64,000 bases of DNA from Thorsellia anophelis DSM 18579 (GCF_900111395.1 NZ_FOHV01000009.1:1-64000), one strand, 5' to 3'. Shown: positions 19,415 through 30,893, numbered from the stretch's first letter. Made by a program: numbers and translations. Notes: a model not told the origin generated them from the letters alone.

Positions 19415-20278
19415 TTAGTGGTTATCTTTTGCAAGCTTAATACTATTTAGTAATGCGTCTTCCTGTTCTTTATTAGGTAAAGAATCAGAACGTTCACTAG
19501 TCTCTAATGAGTTTACCATAACTTCTAATGAATTTGGGGCTGACACAAATAAACTGTTAATAGATTGATTTGCCGCTAAGCGTAAATCAGAAGGTAGCAT
19601 TTGTGAAATTGCATACTGACCACTCTCAACAGTTACCATGGCAGGATAGCTATGTTTCTGAAAATATTCATATCCTTTAGCTAGCTGCTGCCAAAAAGTA
19701 TAATTTTCAGAAAACTTATACTTATTTAAATTTTCTTTGGTCATCTTAAATGGGTAAATATGGATAGGTATATGTGTTTGACCGGCTAAAAGTGCTGCTT
19801 CAGCATAATTGTATATCTCTTCCATTGGGGCATCTTGCATCGCATAGCACCCTACTGAAACACAATCACCATGTATCATCAAATAATTTCCTGTATAACC
19901 TTGAGATTTGTCATAAGCATTTGGAAAACCTAGATTAATAGCCCTGTGATATTGACTATCTGGTTTAAGTTGGCTATAGGTTGCAGTATAAAAACCTTCT
20001 GGACTTTTAAAATCACCTTGTTGTTTTTTAGGGCCTAAGCCACCTGAAAACTTACAAATTGGAAAAGCGCGTACTAATTTGTAAGTGTCACCATCTTCTT
20101 CATAAAGTTCTAGAATTGATTCAGTTTTAAATATTTGTATAAATATTGGCTTTCCTTTTATACCATTAGATATATCATAAGCATGAGCCATACTAAAAAT
20201 TAGAAATAGTAAAAAGCCAATTAAAATTTTATTTTTCAAAAAATCTATAACAACATCAAAAAGAATAACCCGATACAT
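19415..20278 (-). CDS. YafK-type L,D-transpeptidase-fold murein enzyme (DpaA/LdtF-like)
   Basis: 287 aa from the chosen start at 20278. That ATG has a TAGGG site 8 bp upstream and gives a proper signal sequence (hydrophobic stretch ILIGFLLFLIFSMAHA); longer upstream starts would add a poorly placed 23 residues. The YkuD-type catalytic region is MIHGDCVSVGCYAMQD, with the nucleophile Cys in SVGC. In E. coli, YafK (DpaA/LdtF) cuts Braun lipoprotein from peptidoglycan rather than making 3-3 cross-links. The export signal places it in the periplasm. The match is good; exact activity is inferred. Confidence 0.85.
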   Translation of the reverse strand: MYRVILFDVVIDFLKNKILIGFLLFLIFSMAHAYDISNGIKGKPIFIQIFKTESILELYEEDGDTYKLVRAFPICKFSGGLGPKKQQGDFKSPEGFYTATYSQLKPDSQYHRAINLGFPNAYDKSQGYTGNYLMIHGDCVSVGCYAMQDAPMEEIYNYAEAALLAGQTHIPIHIYPFKMTKENLNKYKFSENYTFWQQLAKGYEYFQKHSYPAMVTVESGQYAISQMLPSDLRLAANQSINSLFVSAPNSLEVMVNSLETSERSDSLPNKEQEDALLNSIKLAKDNH

Positions 20279-20829
20279 ACATACCCTATTGTTAATTATA
20301 CCGAACATCACTACCTTACAAAAAGTTTGAGTATTTGTAAAACACATAACTTGCGACTAATAATTCAAATTATAACCTAAATTTGATGTCATTACAGATG
20401 ATAGTAATCATTATTTAAGATACAATCAATATTTAAATGATTCATTTTATCTAAGTCATTTTTTTTCAAATTAAATATAGATTTTTCCACTTCAAATATG
20501 GATTAATCACACATTCGAACTTAGCTAAATTAATATTCTAATTTAAACTTAGCACGATACAAATCGTTAAAATTAAGCATCATAGCTTCATTAGTCTATG
20601 CCTAAATTACCATTGTCTTTTAACATTATCTCCGTATAATAATTTTTACGTACCGTATAAAATTCATTGACAAAGAAGATAAGTGTTGTATGTATAGAAA
20701 AAAGTCTTTATATTTTAAATTGATATGAAAATCCATAGAATTTGATTCTTAAACATATCATCCTAATTGTTTTTAAAACACCTTAACACTAGATAAAAGA
20801 TGGAAGTATTTTTTATAACTGAGAGACGT
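20279..20829. other. 551-bp divergent intergenic region
   Basis: Lies between the leftward YafK-like gene and the rightward patatin lipoprotein gene. Very AT-rich, no coding frame supported, apart from a short upstream extension of the patatin frame starting at 20800. It holds the promoter candidate at 20613-20640. Confidence 0.5.
20613..20640 (+). promoter_or_regulatory. sigma-70 promoter candidate for the patatin lipoprotein gene
   Basis: TTGTCT (20613-20618), a 16-base spacer and a perfect TATAAT (20635-20640). A second TTGACA at 20667-20672 lacks a good -10 box. Because the region is so AT-rich, chance matches are common. Confidence 0.4.
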
Positions 20830-22026
20830 ATGCAAAATTTCAAAATTATCCTGTATGTATCTGTATTTCCATTTTTTTTATCTGCATGCAGCGAAATACC
20901 AAGAACTCCTCCTCCTGCAGAGAAAATTTTTGAAATTAGCCAATCGAATTATCAGCCTTTTAGGGCTACAGCAGGCAGGCTAAGTGATAATTTCATGGAT
21001 GATTTAGTCTTATCTTATCAACAAGAAAGCGAAGATTCATTTATTGACCCAAATACTCCAACGCGAAAGCTCTACCCTCATTTAGTTCTTTCTGGTGGTG
21101 GACCTAACGGTGCATTTGGTGCGGGTTTATTAGCCGGATGGAGTGAACAGGAACGTCCAACTTTTAAAATTGTCACAGGCGTTTCGACTGGTGCACTTAT
21201 GGCGCCTTTTGCATTTCTTGGCAGTGAATATGACGATGAACTTTTTCGGTTTTATACGACAACTAAGTCAGGTGATATTTTTTTGCTAAGCAATCCATTT
21301 TTCAGGTTATTATTTAGTGATTCATTTGCTGATACTACACCATTGCAGAGGCTTATTGAATTGGATGTCGATATGACCTTACTGTCTAAAATTGCTAAAG
21401 AACATGATAATGGTAGAAGATTATATGTCGCAACTTCAAATTTAGATGCTCAGAGCCTTATGATCTGGAATATGGGTGTCATTGCAAAAATAGGAAACAA
21501 AGAAGCCCTTGAATTATTTAGAAAAGTGATGTTAGCATCAGCCTCTATTCCAGTTGCATTCCCCCCTGTTATGTTTGATGTTGAACATAATGGTGTAACT
21601 TATGATGAACTTCACGTTGACGGCGCTGTTGGTGCTAATATGTTTTATAGTGGTGGTGTTTTTAACACCGTACAAGCTAGGGAAAAGGCAGGCATAATTA
21701 ATGCTACAGAAGCTGTATATATAATTCATAATGGTCAACTAGGTGCTGTTGCAGATCCAACAAACCGTTCAATTGCTGGTATTGCAGCTAGGACATTTGA
21801 TTCAGTCACTAAAGCCGCAGCGATAGGAGATATTCATAGGATATATGCAACATCCCTTCGCCAGAACTATGATTTTGCTTGGATAACTATACCGCTTGAA
21901 GTTGATTTGACCGAAGCTGAACAAATTTTCGACCCTAATTTGATGAGAAAACTCTATGATGCAGGATTTGAATTGTCGCAGCCTACAATCCCATGGCGTA
22001 GGCTTCCTCCTGGAATACAAGAATAA
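20830..22026 (+). CDS. patatin-like phospholipase lipoprotein
   Basis: 398 aa from ATG at 20830, preferred over the upstream ATG at 20800 because it starts a lipoprotein signal (MQNFKIILYVSVFPFFLSAC) whose lipobox LSAC predicts an acylated Cys20. The patatin domain shows the oxyanion loop SGGGPNGAFGAG, nucleophile motif GVSTG (TGVSTGALMAPF) and the dyad Asp in HVDGAVGAN. Patatin enzymes are serine lipases/acylhydrolases. The residue after the lipid Cys is Ser, favouring the outer membrane. Substrate and physiological role are unknown; there is no obvious operon partner. Confidence 0.85.
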   Translation: MQNFKIILYVSVFPFFLSACSEIPRTPPPAEKIFEISQSNYQPFRATAGRLSDNFMDDLVLSYQQESEDSFIDPNTPTRKLYPHLVLSGGGPNGAFGAGLLAGWSEQERPTFKIVTGVSTGALMAPFAFLGSEYDDELFRFYTTTKSGDIFLLSNPFFRLLFSDSFADTTPLQRLIELDVDMTLLSKIAKEHDNGRRLYVATSNLDAQSLMIWNMGVIAKIGNKEALELFRKVMLASASIPVAFPPVMFDVEHNGVTYDELHVDGAVGANMFYSGGVFNTVQAREKAGIINATEAVYIIHNGQLGAVADPTNRSIAGIAARTFDSVTKAAAIGDIHRIYATSLRQNYDFAWITIPLEVDLTEAEQIFDPNLMRKLYDAGFELSQPTIPWRRLPPGIQE

Positions 22027-22100
22027 TTTTATCGTACACAACACATAATCTGAATCGATATCAACTAGTCTTGCTTAATTCATAACAGACTAGATTCGGT

Positions 22101-23165
22101 TTATAATAAAGGTAAATCGATTCGTTGCCCAATCTTAAAAGGAAAGAAGTTACTTTCAGCTAAACCCGCGTCCTTTAGGGCGATCGATAACTCAATAGGT
22201 GGTTCATCTAATGATTCATCTCCTAGTTCAAATACTCCCCAATGAATAGGAATTACCTTTGGTTGTCCAAAGTATTGATAGAGTTTGACCGCACCTTGTG
22301 GATCCATATGGGCTAATTGCATAAGCCACCTTGGCATATAAGCACCTATAGGGAGACAAATCAGATCAAATGGTCCTAAATTATCGTAAATGGCATGCAA
22401 GCTCTCTGTATAAGCTGAATCTCCTGAAAAGTAAAAATTAACATTACTATTTTTAATTGTATACCCTCCCCAAAGGGATCTGTTTTTATCAAAAAGTGTT
22501 CTTACACTCCAATGTTTAGCAGGGGTAAACGTTATCTTAATTCCTTCAAAAGAATCATCATCCCACCAGTCTAATTCAATTACATTTGAAATACCTAATT
22601 GACTGAACCATGATTTAAGTCCAAGTGGAGCAAAAATCTTAACTTGAGGGTTAATTTTGAATATTGATGTAATCGTTTTTTTATCAAGATGGTCATAATG
22701 ATTATGAGAAATTAATATTAAGTCAACTGAAGGAAGCTCATCAATAGATATAGGAGCAGGAGTAAGTCGTTTTGGGCCCCAAAAGCTCACAGGAGAAATC
22801 CTATCAGTTAACACAGGATCAATCAAAATAATCTGACCATCGAGCCTGAGCATCATACTCGCATGTCCTAACCACCAAACAGCATCCTGATGTCCATTTA
22901 GCTCTACGGGCTGCATCCATTCAGAAATGAAATTGTCATAACCTTTTTTGGGAGGTAATGGCAATTTATTTTTTTTCCTATTTGCTTGCCATTTTTGCAC
23001 ATCAGCATGACTATGATTAGAGTGTTCATCAAGTATAACAATTTCTTTTCCTGAACAAACTGCTCTTTCCAACTGCGCAGGAGTGCAACTAAGGCCTCTA
23101 TTGATAAATCCAGTTTTAGTGTGATGAGGTTTATTTTCTTTAAAATAAGGATTGTTATATTTCAT
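22101..23165 (-). CDS. metallo-beta-lactamase-fold hydrolase, NAPE-PLD-like
   Basis: 354 aa. The metal-binding motif SHNHYDHLD (about residue 185) supplies the HxHxDH ligands, with further ligands in FSGDSAY and PIHWGVFEL. The N-terminal region WWLGHASMMLRLDGQIILIDPVL and the block SFWGPKRLTPAP match the bacterial group related to N-acyl-phosphatidylethanolamine phospholipase D. No signal peptide is visible, so it is probably cytoplasmic. The substrate is not known. It is 2 bp downstream of a YebO-like gene, so the two are almost certainly one transcript. Confidence 0.85.
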   Translation of the reverse strand: MKYNNPYFKENKPHHTKTGFINRGLSCTPAQLERAVCSGKEIVILDEHSNHSHADVQKWQANRKKNKLPLPPKKGYDNFISEWMQPVELNGHQDAVWWLGHASMMLRLDGQIILIDPVLTDRISPVSFWGPKRLTPAPISIDELPSVDLILISHNHYDHLDKKTITSIFKINPQVKIFAPLGLKSWFSQLGISNVIELDWWDDDSFEGIKITFTPAKHWSVRTLFDKNRSLWGGYTIKNSNVNFYFSGDSAYTESLHAIYDNLGPFDLICLPIGAYMPRWLMQLAHMDPQGAVKLYQYFGQPKVIPIHWGVFELGDESLDEPPIELSIALKDAGLAESNFFPFKIGQRIDLPLL

Positions 23166-23167
23166 AG

Positions 23168-23488
23168 TTATCTTTCTGGAAAAATTTCACTTACTCCTAG
23201 ATCTTCAAATTCCTTTTTGATGGGTTGCTCTTTTGTGTCTGGGATATTTGTTTTAACCTGCTTATCTACTGAAGGAATTGCTTGTTCTAACTCTTCATTT
23301 ATAATCTCCACACCTGAAGCTTTTAGCAACTGCTTTAATAATAGGATTTGATAGTCTTGTTGTTCCACTAAAATTTCAAGAAGCTCAATTTTTTTACTTG
23401 AACGAGTTGAGAGCCTGATTACAAAGAAAAGCAACACTAAGGATGCTAAGACAATTAATGAAAACACAAGTAATTCAATTATTTCCAC
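23168..23488 (-). CDS. YebO-family small membrane protein
   Basis: 106 aa with a GTG start and an AGGTG site. One N-terminal membrane helix (IIELLVFSLIVLASLVLLFFVI) is followed by a heptad-like helix (SSKKIELLEILVEQQDYQIL) and a polar tail. The helix-plus-coil block matches E. coli YebO (FFINRASSRTNEQIELLEAL). No function is established for the family. The direct link with the downstream hydrolase gene suggests a shared job at the inner membrane, which is inference. Confidence 0.75.
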   Translation of the reverse strand: MEIIELLVFSLIVLASLVLLFFVIRLSTRSSKKIELLEILVEQQDYQILLLKQLLKASGVEIINEELEQAIPSVDKQVKTNIPDTKEQPIKKEFEDLGVSEIFPER

Positions 23489-23924
23489 GATACACCTATA
23501 TTATTGATAAATTGACAACTTAAATTATAAATGATGTTTTACTATATCAGTTTAAAGTCATCCTTTAATCTAAGAATACAACACTTATTTGTACAGTATA
23601 TCACACCGTTAACCACATACCATACTTTGTCATGGCTAACTGATATATTGTTCCGAATCTCAAATTGTTGCAATAATTAGAACCTGAAAAAAGCAACTAG
23701 ATCATAATTTAAATACAAGTTCAATCATTACTTCTATCCAAATGATTGCAAATAAATGCTATAAAAATAAGTCAATTAAACCAATAATCAACCTGATCAA
23801 ATCAACAAATATTGTAATTTAAATTAATTAATCATTTCTAGTCAAATATATGGTAAAATGCATGATATTTTTCTAACCCGAAAATCTGTTAATTTCATGT
23901 AACATTCATGCTTGGAGTAAGTTT
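23489..23924. other. 436-bp divergent intergenic region
   Basis: Between the leftward yebO-like gene and sthA. AT-rich with no supported gene, hairpin or RNA. Promoters for both directions must lie here but none stands out. Confidence 0.45.
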
Positions 23925-25325
23925 ATGCCTCAACATTTTAAATATGATGCTATTGTAATCGGAACTGGACCTGGTGGCGAAGGAGCCGCTATGGGTTTAG
24001 TAAAAAAAGGAGCTAAGGTTGCAGTAATTGAGCGATACGAGCAAGTTGGTGGTGGTTGTACACATTGGGGCACTATCCCATCTAAAGCACTTAGACAAAC
24101 TGTTAGCCGTGTAGTTGAGATCAATCAAAATCCTCTATTTAATGTTTCTGCAAAAAAACTGACAGTCACTTTCCCTCAGATATTAAAACATGCTGAAAAG
24201 GTCATAGGTAAACAGACTACCATGCGTCAAAATTTTTATGATAGAAATAACTGCACTATCTTTTTTGGCAAAGCAAGTTTTATAGACGAAAAAACAATCC
24301 AAGTGATTAATGCTGATGATTCTATCGATATCATAACAGCTAAAAATATCGTGATTGCAACTGGCTCTACTCCATTCAGACCAGCTTCAGTCGATTTTTC
24401 TCATCCAAGAATTTATGACAGTGATACTATTTTAAACTTAAAACACGCACCAAAGCATATTATCATCTATGGCGCTGGGGTAATTGGTTGTGAATATGCC
24501 TCAATTTTTAGAGGACTAGGCGTTAAAGTCGACCTTATCAATACCAGAGATAGATTATTGTCATTTTTAGACCAAGAAATGTCAGATGCTTTGTCATATC
24601 ATTTTTGGAATAATGGTGTGGTAATTAGGCATAATGAAGAGTTTGAACGTATTGAAGGTCTTGATGATTCAGTTATTGTTCATTTAAAATCCGGAAAGAA
24701 AGTTAAAGCTGATTGTATTTTATATGCAAATGGACGTACTGGTAATACAAAAGATTTAAATTTAGAGTCAGTTGGAATTCATCCTGATTTAAGAGGCCTT
24801 TTAAATATAAATCATGTTTATCACACTGATATTGAAACTATATATGCAGTTGGGGATGTCACTGGATACCCTAGCCTTGCCTCAGCTGCGTATGATCAAG
24901 GGCGTATAGCTGCTGAAGCAATTATTAGTGGTAAAGAAAGTGCTAGACTTATTGAGAACATCCCTACTGGAATTTATACAATACCTGAAATTAGCTCTGT
25001 AGGCAAAACAGAACAGGAGTTGACAGCACAAAAGATTCCTTATGAAGTTGGGCGTTCTCAGTTTAAGCATTTAGCTAGAGCGCAAATTGCTGGAATGGAT
25101 GTGGGAAGCTTAAAATTATTATTTCATAGGGATACAAAAGAGATATTAGGAATACATTGTTTTGGTGAACAAGCTGCAGAAATTGTACATATAGGGCAAG
25201 CAATTATGGAGCAAAAAAATGGTGGAAATACAATAGAATATTTCGTTAATACAACCTTTAACTATCCTACGATGGCCGAAGCTTATCGGGTTGCAGCACT
25301 AAATGGGCTTAATCGTTTATTTTAA
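23925..25325 (+). CDS. sthA: soluble pyridine nucleotide transhydrogenase SthA
   Basis: 466 aa, the same length as the E. coli enzyme. The FAD-binding motif [17 protein letters not shown] begins near residue 13, the NAD(P)-binding motif [15 protein letters not shown] near residue 182, and [20 protein letters not shown] completes the FAD site. The usual disulfide CxxxxC is replaced by [12 protein letters not shown] with one Cys, as expected for SthA and unlike lipoamide dehydrogenase. The enzyme moves hydride between NADPH and NAD+ to relieve NADPH excess. Confidence 0.96.
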   Translation: MPQHFKYDAIVIGTGPGGEGAAMGLVKKGAKVAVIERYEQVGGGCTHWGTIPSKALRQTVSRVVEINQNPLFNVSAKKLTVTFPQILKHAEKVIGKQTTMRQNFYDRNNCTIFFGKASFIDEKTIQVINADDSIDIITAKNIVIATGSTPFRPASVDFSHPRIYDSDTILNLKHAPKHIIIYGAGVIGCEYASIFRGLGVKVDLINTRDRLLSFLDQEMSDALSYHFWNNGVVIRHNEEFERIEGLDDSVIVHLKSGKKVKADCILYANGRTGNTKDLNLESVGIHPDLRGLLNINHVYHTDIETIYAVGDVTGYPSLASAAYDQGRIAAEAIISGKESARLIENIPTGIYTIPEISSVGKTEQELTAQKIPYEVGRSQFKHLARAQIAGMDVGSLKLLFHRDTKEILGIHCFGEQAAEIVHIGQAIMEQKNGGNTIEYFVNTTFNYPTMAEAYRVAALNGLNRLF

Positions 25326-25380
25326 TGATTAGTGATACAAATATTCAATTAAAACAAGGATGTTTTTATTGGGGAGTCAT

Positions 25381-25743
25381 ATGAAATCAATTATAGTTAT
25401 TATCATATTTTTATTGATAATTGCCTTGGGAATTGCAATTGGTAGTCAAAATAATAGTGTTGTTGAAGTAAATTACTTAATCGCAAAAAGTGAACTTTCT
25501 TTATCATTAGTTCTTGCTATCAGTTTTGGATTAGGTTTTTTTATCGCTTGGTGCTTTTGTGGATTACTTTATTTTAAAGTTTTATTCTCAAGACGATTAT
25601 TAAAAAGAAAAGTCAATAAATTAGTTAAAGAAGTTGATAAAAAAGATAAAGATATTCAAAAACTATCTCGCAAGTCCCAATTAGATGCAGATTTTTTATT
25701 AACTAAGAAACAAAATACTGAGCGTTTAAACTCATCTCTGTAG
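25381..25743 (+). CDS. lapA: lipopolysaccharide assembly protein LapA (YciS)
   Basis: 120 aa from ATG at 25381, chosen because GGGGAG sits just upstream and the product then begins MKSIIVIIIFLLIIALGIAI, like E. coli LapA. Two membrane helices (about residues 1-20 and 38-62) flank a short NNSVVEVNYLI loop, followed by a basic, coiled tail. LapA works with LapB and FtsH to control LpxC level, hence LPS synthesis. lapB follows after 28 bp. Confidence 0.93.
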   Translation: MKSIIVIIIFLLIIALGIAIGSQNNSVVEVNYLIAKSELSLSLVLAISFGLGFFIAWCFCGLLYFKVLFSRRLLKRKVNKLVKEVDKKDKDIQKLSRKSQLDADFLLTKKQNTERLNSSL

Positions 25744-25771
25744 ATTGTATCGCTTCCTATGGACAAGAATA

Positions 25772-27037
25772 ATGCTTGAATTACTGTTCCTACTATTACC
25801 TATTGCTGCAGCTTATGGCTGGTATATGGGAAAACGTAGTGCACGTTTTGAAAAGCACCAACAGGAAAACAGAATATCGCGTGAGTTTGTAACGGGCGTT
25901 AATTTTTTACTAAGCGATCAAAAAGAAGAAGCCTTAGAATTATTTAGCGCGATTGCTAAGGAAAAAGGGGATGATTTTGAAGCTCATCTTACTTTAGGTA
26001 ATTTATTAAGATCTAGAGGTCAAATTGATAGCGCTTTGCAAATTCATGAATCAATTATTGCAAGTGAACTACTAACATTTGAACAAAGATTACTTATCAA
26101 GCAACATTTAGGCAAAACTTACCTGCAAGCTGGTTTATTAGATCGTGCAGAAGCGATATTCATCTCTTTACTAGAAGAGGATGAATATCGAGTATTTGCT
26201 CTTAAGCAACTATTAACAATATATCAATCAACCAGAGAGTGGGAGCAGGCCATTGTATATGCTCAAACTTTACTTAAATTGAGCTCCTATAATTATCGTA
26301 CAATGATAGGCCATTTTTATTGTGAACTTGCCTTAAAAGCAGAGCTAGAATTAAAGATATCTGAAGCCTATGAACATTTAAAAAATGCGCTTCGTTTTGA
26401 CAAAAATTGCGCTAGAGCCTCTTTAATGCTAGGGCAGTTATATGTAAAAGAAGATAAAATAGTTGATGGCATCATGATGTACCAATATATTTTGTACCAA
26501 GATCCCCTTGTTGCTATTGATGTGCTCCCTATTTTAGACCTATGTTATGATAAGCTTGAAGAAAAAGGGGAAACCAAAACAGAATTTAGCGCACATAATT
26601 TTGAAAAAAATCGAGTTAACCTATTAAGAAAATTCAATTTAAACCCAGCACATATAGATTGTTTAAGTAAGCTAGATTTTTTGAAAAAATGTATCGATAA
26701 AGATATTGGAAGTGATGCGCATGTTTATTATATTAATTACTTGATTCAACAAGGTCGAAATGAAACTGCTTATGAACATCTGAAAACAGCAATGTTCAAA
26801 CGTCCTACCCTTAAACTATTTAAAGCATTCATAAATTTTCAACTTACTCATACTCAGCATTATCAAGAACAAAGTAGTTTGACTATTTTAAGGGATATGT
26901 TAAATGAACAGATTATTAATAAACCTAAATATCGGTGCATTAGCTGTGGATTTAATGCTCATTCACTATATTGGCATTGTCCATCATGTCGCAATTGGTC
27001 TACCATCAGCATCATAAAAAATATTGAGGGTCAATAA
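25772..27037 (+). CDS. lapB: lipopolysaccharide assembly protein LapB (YciM)
   Basis: 421 aa from ATG at 25772; the start MLELLFLLLPIAAAYGWYMG matches E. coli LapB almost exactly, so the longer upstream frame is discounted. One N-terminal membrane helix is followed by tetratricopeptide repeats (for example FEAHLTLGNLLRSRGQID). The C-terminus carries a rubredoxin-like metal knuckle, CISCGF...WHCPSCRNW. LapB recruits LpxC to FtsH for breakdown. All expected parts are present. Confidence 0.95.
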   Translation: MLELLFLLLPIAAAYGWYMGKRSARFEKHQQENRISREFVTGVNFLLSDQKEEALELFSAIAKEKGDDFEAHLTLGNLLRSRGQIDSALQIHESIIASELLTFEQRLLIKQHLGKTYLQAGLLDRAEAIFISLLEEDEYRVFALKQLLTIYQSTREWEQAIVYAQTLLKLSSYNYRTMIGHFYCELALKAELELKISEAYEHLKNALRFDKNCARASLMLGQLYVKEDKIVDGIMMYQYILYQDPLVAIDVLPILDLCYDKLEEKGETKTEFSAHNFEKNRVNLLRKFNLNPAHIDCLSKLDFLKKCIDKDIGSDAHVYYINYLIQQGRNETAYEHLKTAMFKRPTLKLFKAFINFQLTHTQHYQEQSSLTILRDMLNEQIINKPKYRCISCGFNAHSLYWHCPSCRNWSTISIIKNIEGQ

Positions 27038-27095
27038 GTTATATAAGCTGACTCATTTAAAGAAAATATTTATTTATATTTAACAAGGAGAAACA

Positions 27096-27791
27096 ATGTC
27101 TGAAATCATAATTGCTCTTGATTACAATAATAAAAATGAAGCCTTATCTTTTATTGAAACCATAGATCCTAAAATGGCTAAATTAAAAGTCGGGAAAGAA
27201 ATGTTTACTCGTTATGGGCCTGAATTTATTAGATTATTACATGATAAACACTTTGACGTCTTCTTAGATTTAAAATTCCACGATATCCCTAATACCGTTG
27301 CGTCTGCTTTAAAAGCTGCCGCTGATTTGGGGGTATGGATGGTTAATGTCCATGCCAGTGGAGGTGAAAGAATGTTGAGCGCTGCTAAAACTGCACTTGA
27401 AAGTTATGGTAAAGATGCTCCCCTGCTAATTGCCGTTACAGTGTTAACTAGCATGGAACAGGAAGATTTAACCTTAGTTGGGATTACTCATAAGCTACTT
27501 GATCATACTTTAACGCTTGCAGAATTAACTAAAAATGCAGGTCTCGATGGTGTTGTATGTTCTGCTCATGAAGCTATCGATTTAAGAAATAAATTTGGGG
27601 AAAACTTTAAACTCATTACGCCTGGTATCAGGCTAGAAAACATGTCTTCTAATGATGATCAAAGACGCATAGTGACACCTCAAAAAGCAAAAGAATTTGG
27701 GGTTGATTATATTGTAATGGGAAGACCTATTACAGGTTCATCAAATCCAACAGAGACATTAAAATCCATCTTTGATTCACTTAATCAATAA
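27096..27791 (+). CDS. pyrF: orotidine 5'-phosphate decarboxylase
   Basis: 231 aa. The active-site segment [16 protein letters not shown] (near residue 58) holds the Asp-Lys-Asp catalytic array, and the C-terminal phosphate loop is [12 protein letters not shown]. It makes UMP in the last step of pyrimidine synthesis. An AAGGAG site stands upstream. lapA-lapB-pyrF is a conserved gammaproteobacterial order. Confidence 0.97.
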   Translation: MSEIIIALDYNNKNEALSFIETIDPKMAKLKVGKEMFTRYGPEFIRLLHDKHFDVFLDLKFHDIPNTVASALKAAADLGVWMVNVHASGGERMLSAAKTALESYGKDAPLLIAVTVLTSMEQEDLTLVGITHKLLDHTLTLAELTKNAGLDGVVCSAHEAIDLRNKFGENFKLITPGIRLENMSSNDDQRRIVTPQKAKEFGVDYIVMGRPITGSSNPTETLKSIFDSLNQ

Positions 27792-28066
27792 TGCATATAA
27801 AACAAACTCTTAGAATTTCATTGGAAGCTATTAAATACTAAGAGTGAGTGACGATCATAAAAAGCTCATTTATATTAGTGTATTTAATTCATGGTTTACT
27901 TGCTACGAAATACATGCGAAAAGTAATGATAGAAAATGCTTAACCATAAAACGTACAAAAAAGAAAATCTAGCAAAGCTTGCACAAGTACTAAATGAGCT
28001 TTAAACTGTAGTGTTTGAAGTGCTAATAAATATCAATATTAATTAATAATCAGCAAAATTAAAAAC
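27792..28066. other. 275-bp intergenic stretch with two inverted repeats
   Basis: ACTCTTAG (27806-27813) pairs with CTAAGAGT (27838-27845), a possible weak pyrF terminator without a U-run. AAAGCTCATTTA (27861-27872) pairs exactly with TAAATGAGCTTT (27991-28002), 118 bases apart. A 22-codon ATG frame (MLNHKTYKKENLAKLAQVLN...) ends inside the second arm; I do not call it a gene. Confidence 0.45.
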
Positions 28067-29209
28067 ATGAACTTATCAAATTTTTCTTTCGATTTACCTA
28101 CGGAGCTGATTGCTAAATACCCGAGCAAACAACGCACAGACTGCCGTCTTCTTGAACTTGATGGGAATACTGGTGAGGTGAACGATAAAACTTTTATTGA
28201 TGTTCTTCAGCTCCTCTGTACGAATGATCTACTTATATTTAATAACACCAAAGTTATCCCTGCTAGGCTGTTTGGTTATAAACAAAGTGGTGGTAAAATT
28301 GAAATTCTAATTGAAAGAATTGTAGATGCTCATACAGCATTAGCGCACATACGATCTTCAAAATCTCCTAAAAATGGCACTAAACTTCTCGTTTGTGAAC
28401 AAAATGACAGCACTTTAGAAGCATTATCAACAGAACAAAACACATCTATTTTTGAATTACAAATGACATCTAGACATGATACTTTATTTGAAATTCAATC
28501 TCTAAGCATACCAATAATAGATATTTTGAACAAAATAGGCCATATGCCGTTACCACCATATATTGATAGGGCTGATGATAAAGAGGATAAAGATAGATAT
28601 CAAACGGTATATGCTAGGGATGAAGGAGCAGTTGCTGCGCCAACAGCGGGATTACATTTTGATGAGTCGTTAATTGAGCAAATCAGAAATAAAGGTATTG
28701 AAACTGCTTTTGTTACTTTACATGTTGGTGCAGGCACTTTCCAGCCAGTTCGTGTAACAGATATAAAAACCCATACAATGCACAGTGAGTTTGCGATTGT
28801 TCCACAAGAAACAATCGATGCAATAAAGCTCTGTAAACAACGAGGGGGACGCGTTATTGCTGTTGGAACCACTTCTATTAGATCATTAGAGAGCGCGGCA
28901 AATGCAGTTATTTTTCCAGAATTTCAATCTATGGCACTTTCAGATGCCCCAAAAGTCAATTTTGATTTTGAAAAACTGACTGCATTTATGGGAGATACTA
29001 ATATTTTTATTTATCCAGGCTATCAATTTAAGATTGTTGATTCATTAATTACTAATTTTCATTTACCTGAATCAACTTTGATTATGCTCGTAAGTGCTTT
29101 TGCTGGTTATGAGAATACTATGAATGCATATAAACATGCAGTTGATGAACAATATAAATTTTTTAGTTATGGGGATGCTATGTTCATTCATAAGCGCAAT
29201 GATTTTTAA
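28067..29209 (+). CDS. queA: S-adenosylmethionine:tRNA ribosyltransferase-isomerase QueA
   Basis: 380 aa, longer than E. coli QueA (356). It starts with the family block [24 protein letters not shown] and includes [20 protein letters not shown] and THTMHSEF. QueA transfers the ribosyl part of SAM to 7-aminomethyl-7-deazaguanine in tRNA to form epoxyqueuosine. It directly precedes tgt, which acts one step earlier in the same pathway, the usual gammaproteobacterial order. Confidence 0.96.
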   Translation: MNLSNFSFDLPTELIAKYPSKQRTDCRLLELDGNTGEVNDKTFIDVLQLLCTNDLLIFNNTKVIPARLFGYKQSGGKIEILIERIVDAHTALAHIRSSKSPKNGTKLLVCEQNDSTLEALSTEQNTSIFELQMTSRHDTLFEIQSLSIPIIDILNKIGHMPLPPYIDRADDKEDKDRYQTVYARDEGAVAAPTAGLHFDESLIEQIRNKGIETAFVTLHVGAGTFQPVRVTDIKTHTMHSEFAIVPQETIDAIKLCKQRGGRVIAVGTTSIRSLESAANAVIFPEFQSMALSDAPKVNFDFEKLTAFMGDTNIFIYPGYQFKIVDSLITNFHLPESTLIMLVSAFAGYENTMNAYKHAVDEQYKFFSYGDAMFIHKRNDF

Positions 29210-30415
<1,206 letters not shown>

Positions 30416-30496
30416 ATAGGTCAAAGTTTTCAACCAAATGTTCAGCTATCTTGTGGTATATTACAAGTGTGTTGGCTAATTTTTTTTAACTAAGGA

Positions 30497-30847
30497 GTGT
30501 TTATGAGTTTTTTTATTTCGTCGGCCCATGCCGCTGCCCCTGCAGCAGGAGCAGCACCAGCCTATGGTGATTATGGCACAATCATTATCATGCTAGCCTT
30601 TGGTCTAATTTTCTATTTTATGATAATTCGCCCACAGCAAAAAAGAGCTAAGGCTCATAAAGAACTGATGAATTCAATTTCTAAGGGCAATGAAGTATTG
30701 ACTAATGGTGGACTTATCGGTCGTGTAACAAAGGTCTCTGAATCTGGTTATATATCTATTGCATTAAATGAAAATAATGAAGTAATCATTAAACGTGACT
30801 TTATTGCAGCTGTATTGCCTAAAGGTACAATGAAAGAATTAGAGTAA
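30497..30847 (+). CDS. yajC: Sec translocon accessory protein YajC
   Basis: 116 aa. An Ala/Pro-rich N-terminus (AHAAAPAAGAAPAYGDYG) leads into one membrane helix (IIIMLAFGLIFYFMIIRP), then the conserved IRPQQKRAKAHKELM and a small soluble domain. YajC associates with SecDF and YidC. TAAGGAG precedes the ATG. Two strong hairpins follow before secD. Confidence 0.95.
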   Translation: MFMSFFISSAHAAAPAAGAAPAYGDYGTIIIMLAFGLIFYFMIIRPQQKRAKAHKELMNSISKGNEVLTNGGLIGRVTKVSESGYISIALNENNEVIIKRDFIAAVLPKGTMKELE

Positions 30848-30860
30848 ATTAAAAAATAAT

Positions 30861-30886
30861 TCGTACAACAATTTATTGTTGTACGA
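30861..30886. terminator. 12-bp hairpin between yajC and secD
   Basis: TCGTACAACAAT (30861-30872) and ATTGTTGTACGA (30875-30886) are exact reverse complements with a 2-base loop. There is no U-run after it, so it may act as a processing or mRNA-stability element rather than a full terminator. Confidence 0.6.
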
Positions 30887-30893
30887 ACTTAGT

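Noticed and set aside
20667-20696. TTGACA followed by TATGTATAG before the patatin gene
   Set aside because: No -10 hexamer at 16-18 bases matches well; the TTGTCT/TATAAT pair just upstream is better.
27940-28005. 22-codon ATG frame before queA
   Set aside because: Too short, preceded closely by a stop in frame, with no clear ribosome-binding site; mentioned only in the intergenic note.
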